A DNA stretch of 64,000 nucleotides from Deroplatys truncata. Its lineage: Eukaryota > Arthropoda > Insecta > Mantodea > Mantidae. The position numbers and the translations under genes are program-made. The DNA is taken from NCBI GenBank assembly GCA_030765065.1, contig CM060988.1:178787065-178851064 (forward strand), in the 5' to 3' direction. This document shows, in pieces, positions 55,506-64,000 of this stretch. Positions within the stretch are counted from its first letter, which is position 1. Every line of letters begins with the position of its first letter. Below the pieces are notes generated by a model that searched no databases, had not been told where the DNA came from, and was given only the letters and a program-made list of their open reading frames with translations.

Positions 55506-57130
55506 ACCAGCCGAAAGTCTACGGACGGAAAAAGTTTCATAGAGAGCATCCTTTTCCCCTGATAGGAAGGATTTTTTTAAGCGATGAATTTCGTGAAGGT
55601 TTTCCAAGAACTTCTGTTACTGAAGAAAATGTTGCCGTTGTTCGAGCTATGCTTGAAGAAGATTGTCGCAGTTCTCATGGCTAGCGTTATCTTATTTGCT
55701 GGGCGCCTGTTATTGTTTAATTATTTTTAAATTTGGGTTCTTTGTCCTCCGGCTCGCTATTATAACTCAGTCGAGCAAGTATCTCTAAGCAGGGTATGTA
55801 AACAAAGGAGTTGTTGCTAAAAGATAACACTAATAAAAAATTTGTTTCTATACTTTTATTGTCGTCACACTTAATTAATAATTCACATATTTAATCTTTA
55901 TACACGCCTGACTGAAACTGTTATATTTCTGAATGTAACTACAGCCGTTATAGTTGCCGCGCACCAATTACTTCGCGTACTTTACATTTTTGTAACTAAC
56001 TCTGCGACGTGCACCTCGTGAGAGATTCTTCAAGACTGCGTGACACTTGCTTATGGCTCGAGAATATATACTCCTTCACCTCGAATTGCCTAAACATTAT
56101 AATAGAGCTGCTATTGGTGACCAAATCGCGCCCACTTTAGCGTCTGTTTTGTCAGTCAATCACTACTACTAACATATATACTCTAGGGGAGATATTCCCT
56201 CCATTTCTAAAAAAGGCACGCTACCCTGACGTCATTTGTTTATCTCTTCTTAGTGATAAACAACTCACCCCCTCGGTTTATTGTTACCCACTTCTATTGT
56301 CAGTTTCACTGAGACCGTGTAAACTTATTTCCTAACAATACTTATGACTAACAAACATCTAAAATTCTGTACATACAATAATATTAATTTACACTACAAT
56401 CACTCTGCCATTCACAGCATGTTATGATATAAAATATTGCCTCAAGGTCGACGGACATCTTATAAGTTTATTCGGGGAATATTAGGCATGGTATGAATCA
56501 AATCCAAAACATTTTACATCAACAGTTAGACATGAGAAAACTTTGTTGTCGATGGATTCCACATAAACTGACTCCCGATCAAAAACAACAAAGCATTCAT
56601 TGATGCAGAAAAACTCTGGAAAAATTCCAAAGCGGCACTTCAAATTTGGTTTGTAATATCGTCACTGGTGATGAATTTTGGATTTATTGGTTATGATCCT
56701 GAAAAGAAAATTCAAACGGCTAAATGGGTTTTTTTGAACAGCTAAGCCTACAAAAGTCCGACGAATTCGCATTGTTGGTAAGAAGATGGTTGCTAGTTGT
56801 TTTTTTTTCTAAAGTTCGTGAAAAATGCCCCAAAGCAGAAATAATGCGATATGACAACGCATCGATGTATGCAGCACACTTAACAACTCAGTAGGTGCCC
56901 TAAAGGTCAGCACTATGAACCATCCACCATACAGCTCTGATGTAGCATCTTGTGATTTTTTTCTAAAAATTAAAGATAAAATGCATGGAATCACCTTTTC
57001 GTCATCAGATGTAGCAGAGGAACATTATAAAACCTGGTTTCTGAAGTGCCTCAGTAAGAGTGGCATCATTGCTTTAAGGACTGGTTTTATCGAATGCAAA
57101 AATGTAGTGATGTTAAAGTTTTTTTAAAAA
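55505..57130 (+). pseudogene. Mariner transposase, fourth lineage, split by an LTR-like insert
   Basis: The first part (to about 55667) carries LSDEFREGFPRTSVTEENVA and VVRAMLEED. After an insert of about 780 bp the frame resumes near 56450: NQIQNILHQQLDMRKLCCRW, IPHKL, the first motif GDEFWIYW, the second RYDNASMYAAH, and the third NHPPYSSDVASCDFF. All three catalytic aspartates remain, but several frameshifts, deletions and stops break the frame. The C-terminus ends WFYRMQKC. No terminal repeats found. Confidence 0.85.
55708..56444 (-). repeat. LTR-like insert in the mariner
   Basis: The 737-bp unit has TG...CA ends. Read on the minus strand it starts TGAGGCAATATTTTATATC, like the three LTR-like repeats elsewhere (TGAGGCAGTATTTT). 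It ends AACAATAACA and is followed by GGCGCCCAGC, which looks like the beginning of a TGGCGCC-type primer binding site. A GTCG occurs on both sides of the whole insert (55664-55667, 56447-56450) and may be the target duplication. Internally it does not align obviously with the other three LTR-like copies. Confidence 0.5.
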
Positions 57131-57189
57131 ACAATAAAATCGGTTAAATGTTTTAAAACTAACCCTTGTTTGATTTTGTAACAATTTTT

Positions 57190-57478
57190 AGTGTCGCGCT
57201 TGTATGCAAAAGACATTCCAAATAAAGAGGGCTTCAGATGCTAATCTCAGAAAATTTAAGATATATTTATTGGTCATGAAAGTACCTTAATCATATGATA
57301 TTTCAATCAAAATCATTAAGAGCCATTTTGAAGGAAATAAAAATTTTCGAAAAATTTTCCATGTAAAGAGTAGCTTGAAATGGGGTGATGTTTCTTAAAA
57401 TATTCATGTCACATCCTTGAAGGATGCTAAACTTAAATACCAAGTTTGGTTTTTAACCGATCATTCAGTTTTATTTTT
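57190..57478 (+). repeat. Family A fragment, forward
   Basis: ATGCAAAAGACATTCC through TTTCCATGTAAAGAGTAGC and CCAAGTTTGGTTTTTAACCG, forward order. It is cut where the following reverse copy starts. Confidence 0.75.
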
Positions 57479-58115
57479 CTACGTATAGTAAGTAGGGGAA
57501 GTATTGCACTCTACTCGAAAATTCGATTCCAATATTTCACCGGAAATACGTTGTTTCCAGTCCCCTGAATACAAATAAATCATTTTGGGAAGTATGTCCG
57601 CGTGTGTCTTTCTGTGTGTCTGTGAACACCATAACTCAAAAATGAAAAGTCGGATAAATACCAAACTTCGCATTTAGGTTTAATATCTTTAACAGATACA
57701 ACACGAAGATTTTCAACAAAGTCCCCCCGTCCCAAACTGACCTTTGCATGGAACATTTTTAGATTTGTTTATTTTATAAAAATGTCTCTAACAATTTTGA
57801 TAAAAATACTATATATGAAAGATATTTACATGATAAATAAAATGTATATCTTGAATTTTTGGGGAATACCTATGAAGTCCTCTTCATTCGGAAGGAATTT
57901 TGTAAAAACGTACTACCTAAAAAAAAGTAGATCTCTTTAAAACACGCAGTTTATTTAAAATAAGTTTTTCGTGGCATAAGCCGTTTTTGAGATATCTGTT
58001 ATTAAAACTTCGAATTGCTCATTCCTTGCTCATTCTCTTAAAGTCCTTTCAATATTCAGTTTTAATGGAAACATTATGGAGTTTTAAGGCCAGCATATAG
58101 CGTCCAGTTCTTTGA
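57479..58115 (-). repeat. Family A copy, reverse, truncated
   Basis: TACGTATAGTAAGTAGGGG through GTGAACACCATAACTC to CAGCATATAGCGTCCAGTTC. The terminal 150 bp are missing. It faces the forward fragment before it. Confidence 0.8.
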
Positions 58116-58871
58116 AGCAACATATAGTACTTGCCACGGACAAACTAATACGATAACTTATTAATGTAATAAGTTATCTAATTCACAGCTTCTCGGCATC
58201 AAAACAATAATTTATTTCTTTAATTTGTTTGTTCTAAGTTGTACGTGTTATGTATTTCGTGCTAATATTGTACGTATAATATAAAGAGGATGCTAAAAAT
58301 ACATATATTTATAATGTACACATGGTAGAGAATAACTATAAACGTTATAACATATAGAATATAATGTAAGAGGGAAAGGCCATTGTTGGCTATATAACCA
58401 GTAATATAAGATTACGAGAAATGCGGTAGTATCTACGTAAGCACGTAACGAACCTCGGATTCATAATTAAGACGACGGCATAAAATTTTATTGGATAGTA
58501 GCACCAATCAGGTACATTGATACATGCTTACAATTCAAATACGTACGCGGTTGAACGGAACGCTAACAGAAGCTTGTCAGTGTTCAAGCAGGAAGGCCGT
58601 GTATAAGCTCGTCTCTAAAACTATGTATTTAAAGTCTACCAGTTATACATATTTTAACATAACAAAGGTAATTGTGAATTGTGAATATTTACATGTGGTT
58701 TATCTAAAATACAAGTGAAATAGTTAACAGAATATGTGTGTGCAAAATATTTTAACCTTCTCCATACCCAACCGTGACTAGACACAAGTGCTCTCCGACA
58801 CAAATACAGCAGCCGTGGCACAATTATAAAATATTAATTACAACATACTAACATACACAAGAATACAGATA
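58116..58871. other. Unassigned stretch with a 12-bp palindrome
   Basis: No recognised gene or repeat. GATAACTTATTA at 58152-58163 is repeated in inverted form at 58167-58178 after ATG. Confidence 0.45.
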
Positions 58872-59744
58872 CACGAGGGCTGATCAATAAAGACTGAGAT
58901 TGATTTTTTCCTTAGCTTTCTTGAGATTTTCCTGTCTCTACTATGAATATTTGAAAAGAGCGGGGTTTCATGTATAATGTCCATAGGCGGCAGTACTCTC
59001 GTATTGGTAGGTTGGTAGTAATGCAGTATATTGTTGACCCTAGTTGAATTTCGCATACCACAAAATGAAGGTGACACAAGAGGAGCAATAAAATTTTGTT
59101 TTCGTTTAAATCATACAGCCTCTGAAACTTTGGAAAAGCTGAAGCAAGCATACGGTGAAGATGCATTACCTCGTGCAACAGTGTTTAGGTGGTTCAAAGA
59201 CTTCAAAGTAGAGCGAGTTCTCTGTGCTTCGGCTTCTGCTATGACTGAAGTCAACATCAACACAGCTGCTGTGATTGTTGTTCCCACTCACACTACTGTT
59301 ACAGCAGTACTACACGTCAGTATTGGCTACACCGAGGAAGCACATTGCAAGGAAACATCCAGAACTTATCACAACAACGTGCGACCTCACGTTGCAAATC
59401 AAGTCCAGGAATTTTTGGCTAAATTCAACATTACCTGTGTGCCGCATCTGCCTTATAGCCCCAATCTTGTCCCTGTGATTTCTTTTTATTCCCGTCGCTA
59501 AACGCAAAGCTCCGGGGCATTCGATTTGAGAGCACTGAAGCAGCGCTGAAGAAAAGTGAGGCGATTCTCAAAGACCTGACAAAGAATGGCCTGTACCATG
59601 TGTTCGAGGACTGGCAGAGACGCTATAAAAAGTGCATTCAAGTAGGAGAGGACTACTTTGAAAAAGACCATGTCAACATTGAAATGGAGTAATAAATATC
59701 TGTGAAAAAAAAATAGTCTCAGTCTTTATTGATCAGCCCTCGTA
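58872..59744 (+). mobile_element. Internally deleted mariner, fifth lineage
   Basis: Inverted terminal repeats of 26 bp are identical: CGAGGGCTGATCAATAAAGA and on at 58874, complement ending at 59742. The right flank is TA. The left flank has decayed to CA. Total 869 bp against about 1.3 kb for a complete element. Confidence 0.92.
59031..59690 (+). pseudogene. Mariner transposase, middle deleted
   Basis: The N-terminal piece reads AIKFCFRLNHTASETLEKLK, QAYGEDALPRATVFRWFKDF. After a deletion that removes the first catalytic region it resumes at NVRPHVANQVQEFLAKFNIT, CVPHLPYSPNLVP, then in another frame NAKLRGIRFESTEAALKKSE and YKKCIQVGEDYFE near the stop at about 59690. The third motif has SPNL where SPDL is usual. 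The HDNA motif of the second aspartate reads HNNV. The protein cannot be catalytic. Confidence 0.88.
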
Positions 59745-59899
59745 CGATCATCAGATTCCAGTCTACGAGAACGTCCAGATATGTCACGAGAGTACGGGCA
59801 TCAAGACGACCTACAGGTACTTAATACAGTACCCATCATCATTAACGTAGTGGGGCCTACCAAGGAGGAACCGCTACATCTCATACATTGACTATCTGT

Positions 59900-60062
59900 A
59901 TTCTCTTTGTATCTATAACCAAATGTGTAATGTAGCTATTTCAGTAAAGGGTTATTTGAATTAAAATATAGTGCATATAAAAATAAGCTTAAGTGTGATT
60001 AATTTGTATGCCCACTAATAAACGATAGAGGTTGGAGAAAGTCATGTGAATATATCACCTCA
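59900..60062 (-). repeat. Family A end fragment, reverse
   Basis: ACCAAATGTGTAATGTAGC through CACTAATAAACGATAGAGG and AGAAAGTCATGTGAATATATC to CTCAGATTTTTTA, the ATCTGATGTG end read backwards. Confidence 0.7.
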
Positions 60063-60253
60063 GATTTTTTATTTATGCTGTTCACATACACACTGAAACA
60101 TGCAAGCACGGACCGTTTTCTAAAAAGGCTTTTATGGGTTCCAGGGTCCTCAAAACGTGTATTTCTAGTGAAATCTCGGTATCAAATTTGTGGGTGGAAA
60201 GCAATACTTCGTCTTCTTACTATAGGTAAGCTGTAGTGGAAGTTATAAACTGT
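60063..60253 (+). repeat. Family A end fragment, forward
   Basis: TTTATGCTGTTCACATACAC to the GTAGTGGAAGTTATAA end. It directly follows a reverse end at a T-run, the same arrangement as at 19.94 and 51.89 kb. Confidence 0.7.
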
Positions 60254-61172
60254 TTAATTTTCCAAATATATCTTTGATAAACATTTTCGCCACAGGAATA
60301 ATGGCTAAAACCTCTAGATCTGGCGTGAAAACTGCTAAGTTGGCTACCCTGAGCTGCATTCTTCCTAGACACTAAAGAACAGAAACGGCTATGAACTTGA
60401 ACTTGATGCAGGCCGCCACAGGTTACGAAAGAGCGTTTGCCTGTTTATGCGCGAAGCTGTTTTCGAAACAGAGTGCCATGTGAATTGTGGGAGTGCAGAT
60501 AAAGACGCTGCGAATAAATCATTTTAAAGGATGACGCGTCAGTGACTCGGATTTAACCCGTTGTTAATGAGAGCGCTGATGTGCCTGACACACCGCATAC
60601 TGCCATTGTTGAGGGTCGCGTCCCTGACCGTTTCATTGCACAGAGAAGTTAAAGAAATGTGACTGACGGATGAGCCTCCTCTGCGTTGCCACGTGCACTA
60701 GTTCTCTTAATTCTTCTGCTTTTAGTCATAAACACATCTGTTTTGTTCTTTATTCTAAAAGCTATCTGGTTGTCCGACGTTGCAGGGGTAGACATTTAAA
60801 CTCGAATATGGAATCAATTTCATTTACCTCCCCTCCGTTCTTTAATAAATTGTAATTTAGTACAGCCCGTCTATTTCTACTAGCGGCTATTCACACGAAA
60901 GGATGTGAGACTTCGGCGGAAATTCTGAATTCTTTAATCCACCTCCGAAATCTTCCAAGTTCTGGAAATGCTGATAGCCTTTAAGTACACTTTGGCGGTG
61001 GAACAAACTCGGAATGGTTGATTAACTTGTTAGTTACAATAGGTGAAATCCTAAACTTTTGTGCCTTCTCTTTGGTTTGGTAGTTATCTAATAACATAAA
61101 AGTTTTCACATGACACAAGAACCCGTAACATATACTACGAATTAGACCTGAGGATGGTGAAGATTCCGAACT
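60254..61172. other. Unassigned stretch
   Basis: About 920 bp with no recognised gene or repeat. Small ORFs (60670-60855, 60981-61238) have no familiar sequence. Confidence 0.4.
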
Positions 61173-62433
61173 CTCGGGTGTAATCAAAAAATAACAGGAA
61201 TTTTTTAATTTTGCGAGCTTTATACATTCGATGTTCAAAACCTTTGTTTTATCCTATTGATGCATATGTTCCTGATGTATGTTTTGCATTTTCAGCTGTT
61301 TTTAATATTTAGTTGGTTGTTGACAGTCGAAAAAGTTACACGTGTTTTCGAGTGCTCGGCAAATTTTTACTTTCGAAAAAGATGGATCGAAGAATTTGCA
61401 TTAAATTTTGCTTGAAAAACGTAATCAAGTGAAGTACCGCATTCGAAATGTTGACTGTGGCTTTTGGCGAATCTAAGAGTTTACGAGTAGTATAAACGTT
61501 TCAAAGAGGGTCGACAAGATGTTGAAGACGACGGCCGCCCTGGACGCCCTAGCACATTATCTGACGACAATGAGGAAAAAGTAAAGAAAAGGTTCTGGAA
61601 AATCGCCGAATCACCATCAGAGAGGTGTCTGATGGTGTCACCATATCCTTTGGCTCATGCCAAGTAATTTTTTCGGCATGAAAAGTGTAGCAAGAAAGTT
61701 TGTTCCGAAATTGTTTTATTTCGAGCAAAAACGACGTCGCGTAGACATCGCTCTGGAATCGAAAACGATCCAGAAATTCTAAAAGACGGCTATAACAGGT
61801 GACGAAACATGGGTGTGCGTGGAACCTAAGACCCAATCGTCCCATGTAAACTGTCTGAAGAGCCAAAACCGAAAGAATTCGACAAGTTCGATCGCATGTG
61901 ATGGTTCTTCTCACTGTTTTCTTCGATTACAATGGGACAATGCATCAGGTGTTCCTGCCTTATGGTCGAACGGTCAATATCACCTCGAAGTTATGTACCG
62001 TTTGTGTGAAGCAATCCGAAGACAACGACCAGAATTGTGGCAAAACCACTCATGGAAATTGCATCACGATAATACACCCGCTCACACCTCAATATTTGTT
62101 CGTGACTTTTTGGCAAAAAACAAAACCGTTATGCTGCCTCAGCCACCGTATTTGCCGCACATGGTCCCCTGCGACTTCTTTCTATTCCCGAGGCTGATGG
62201 GAACCATGAAAGGACGACGTTTTGCCACTATATGAGATAAAAACAGAATCGCTGAAGGAGCTGAACACAACGAAAAGTGAGTTCCACAAGTGCTCCCAAG
62301 ATTGGAAAAAGCGCTGGCACATGTGTATTATATCTGAGGGGGTTTACTTTGAAGGGGACAAATTTGATGTTGATTAAATAGAAATTCTTTAAGAAAAACA
62401 AAAATTCCCGTTACTTTTTAATGACACCTCGTA
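61173..62433 (+). mobile_element. Decayed full-length mariner, sixth lineage
   Basis: Imperfect inverted ends about 32 bp long: left TCGGGTGTAATCAAAAAATA ACAGGAATTTTT from about 61174, right (read inward from 62431) CGAGGTGTCATTAAAAAGTA ACGGGAATTTTT. TA follows the right end at 62432-62433. The left TA is no longer visible. At about 1.26 kb the element is full length. Confidence 0.82.
61382..62378 (+). pseudogene. Mariner transposase, frameshifted, sixth lineage
   Basis: Start MDRRICIKFCLKN, then in a shifted frame KRFKEGRQDVEDDGRPGRPS (the DNA-binding linker). The stretch before the first catalytic motif is garbled (TGDETWV-like around 61797-61814). Downstream, 61813-62235 holds LEVMYRLCEAIRRQRPELWQ, the second motif LHHDNTPAHTS, and LPQPPYLPHMVPCDFFLFPR with the third aspartate. 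A stop after GRRFATI is followed by the remaining C-terminus in another frame. The motif set matches mariners widespread in ants, bees and other insects. Confidence 0.88.
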
Positions 62434-62507
62434 TATAATCTGCGACCATCGAGAAAAGCAATGTTCCCGGTTGTGAATTATAAAATATAGTTCACTGATT
62501 TCTAATA

Positions 62508-63704
62508 TACTGCAGAGTGTCCACACATTATTGGACGATTTCATAAGGCTATATTTTTATAATACTTAACATAAATACATTATCATACCACCATTTGAAA
62601 GGGGGAAGTTTGAAGTTTTCTATTACCTTAGATGCACCCAATGTGAGAACCATGTAATACGGCAAACGTCCAACCGGTAATCCCATTCATGCCAAACCCT
62701 CTCAAGCATGTCTTGTGTGACATTCTTGATGGCTGCGCTAATCGTCTTCTCCATTCCACCAGCGTCGCTGGAAATGGAGGGATGTAAACACTATCCTTGA
62801 TGCAATCCCGCAGAAAGAAAACATACACTGTAAAGTCCGGTGAACGGGGTGGCCATGTGCAGAAGTGTTGTCTGCGGTTGTTGCACGATAAGCGATGTAC
62901 TCTGTTGGAAAATGAATCCCTGTTCCTCTTTGTCCGTGAGTTTGCCATTAACCAATTTTGCAATAAGTTCAGATACATATTTCCGTTGATGGTGTTCTCA
63001 GCGAAGTGGGAGCACACGTATTTTAAAAACAGCAAAAAAAACACGTTTACTTTTGGACTGTTACATGCTATATGAATCACAGCGGTTGGGGTTCTCAGAT
63101 CCCCACATACAGACATTGTGCCTATTGACTTTGTCACCTTTCCCTTTGATTCGGCCATAAAATTCTTACAAAACGCTAGCCTCTTCTGCATCATCGGGTC
63201 GCAGTTTTGCACCAGCTGCACTTTGAACGCGAATAACCTCAATCGCTTCCGGACAATCTTCCACACTTTTGATGGCATCTGCAACTGTTGACTGGCTCTC
63301 CGTATAAAGCTTTCACGGACTCTGTTAAACGTTTCTTCATTTACACTTGGCCTTCCTGCGCGGGTACATTCTCTGTCGCGAAAATGTTTGTACCACCTTC
63401 GGATTGATGACGTGGGTGGTGCAGTACGTTCAAATTGCCGTCTAAATGCGCGGCGAACTACTACAACACTGTCTATTCGCTCAAATTTAAGCACACACCA
63501 GCTACGGTCGGTTGGTAAAGCAGCCATTTTCACCAAAAACAATGTACATATTTCTCAGTATATGACAAGTAAAAATCAGAAGTACAGTACAAAACTTCAA
63601 ACTTCCTTCTTTTAAATGATGTTACGTAATTTATTTATGTTATGTATTGGTGAAAATATAGCCTTATGAAATCCTCCAATAATTTGTAGATACACTGAGG
63701 ATTA
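62508..63704 (-). mobile_element. Tc1/mariner-superfamily element with ~43-bp inverted ends
   Basis: The ends are inverted repeats: left AGTGTCCACACATTATTGGA and on from 62516, right (inward from 63695) AGTGTATCTACAAATTATTG and on, with the inner part GATTTCATAAGGCTATATTT identical. TA at 62508-62509 and 63703-63704 could be the target duplication, with the outermost bases diverged. About 1.2 kb. Confidence 0.85.
62628..63542 (-). pseudogene. Tc1/mariner-superfamily transposase, damaged
   Basis: A 304-codon frame. N-terminal HTH: VVVVRRAFRRQFERTAPPTS, SIRRWYKHFRD and AGRPSVNEETFNRVRESFIR, then PMMQKRLAFCKNFM. Near the C-terminus is WPPRSPDFTVYVFFLRDCIK with DSVY, the last catalytic region of a DDE lineage common in insects (usual form WPPRSPDLTPxDFFLWG). 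The expected first motif (DEATF) and the QQDGAPPHY motif are not visible, so frameshifts have been bridged by a chance open frame. About 350 residues is normal for intact relatives. Inactive. Confidence 0.82.
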
Positions 63705-63774
63705 GCCTTTTAAAATACACACCCTAAAGTTCTGTCCTATGATTAAGAAGTGGTATATCTTAAAATAAAGGATA

Positions 63775-64000
63775 CAAAAAGCAGCATGGATGGCATCTCG
63801 AAGAATTTCCTGCGCTGCCTTTACGAGATCTCGCTTTAGAGATTCAAAAATGGAGTGACGTTTGGCAGAGGCCTCTTCGAGAAATCCCGAAGCATATAAT
63901 CAGTCCTCTGGGCTGCCAGAGGACCAGTTTTCTGCTGCAATGAATTCCGGAACATTGTCCCTTAGCCATGCTTGAGATTTTCTAGCCTTGTGAGCTGGGG
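63775..64000 (-). pseudogene. Tc1/mariner-like transposase C-terminal fragment, cut by window edge
   Basis: The minus strand reads AHKARKSQAWLRDNVPEFIA, AENWSSGSPED then a stop, and beyond it FLEEASAKRHSIFESLKRDL, VKAAQEILRDAIHAA. The pattern SQAWL.(D/E)N.P.FI..E.W..(N/G)SPD..P.DY..W..LE is the C-terminal catalytic region of a Tc1/mariner lineage. The stop codon and a small deletion at the NPLDY position break it. The rest of the element lies beyond the window. Confidence 0.8.

Noticed and set aside
1..64000. CRISPR array, operon, phage or other prokaryotic system
   Set aside because: No regularly spaced direct repeats with unique spacers and no compact gene runs. All repeats are of eukaryotic mobile-element type.

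Overview
This looks like nuclear DNA from an arthropod, most likely an insect. It is AT-rich and eukaryotic in character: decayed mariner/Tc1 transposons of several lineages, non-LTR retrotransposon pieces, tRNA-derived SINEs, LTR-like sequences and microsatellites, with no operons or bacterial-type genes. The call rests on the element types. Because mariners move between species, the exact group cannot be named. I found no intact host gene. Every convincing protein similarity is to a broken transposase or reverse transcriptase.

Layout. 0-10 kb: copies of one dispersed non-coding repeat (called family A here), a SINE, a LINE ORF2 remnant and a full-length mariner with perfect terminal inverted repeats (4854-6127). 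10-16 kb: an internally deleted mariner, a heat-shock-type promoter fragment (about 12.1-12.4 kb), more family A and SINEs. 16-32 kb: a folded-back LINE tail, an LTR-like repeat, family A copies nested in each other, four kinds of tRNA-derived SINE, a second LINE tail, and a GC-rich insert between long direct repeats. 32-43 kb: a second LTR-like copy, a decayed mariner, a TA-flanked element inside a minisatellite, a second heat-shock-type promoter fragment and a Tc1/mariner remnant. 43-52 kb: family A (one nested inside another), a third LTR-like copy and a long SINE. 52-64 kb: a 650-bp G-rich tetranucleotide array at the 3' end of a LINE, then five more mariner/Tc1-type remnants, one split by an LTR and one cut by the window edge.

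Family A fills roughly a third of the window. Forward (+) copies run from an ATCTGATGTG end to an AGTAGAGAAAGT end, are about 0.85-0.95 kb when complete, carry a TG-rich microsatellite and encode nothing convincing. Two copies sit inside other copies of the same family, which fixes the ends of the element and shows a 5-bp T-rich target duplication.

There is no working pathway here. The interest lies in the mobile-element biology: a repeat family whose ends can be read, two duplicated promoters with textbook heat-shock elements, LTR-like repeats followed by arrays of primer-site-like motifs, and LINEs whose tails seed microsatellites.
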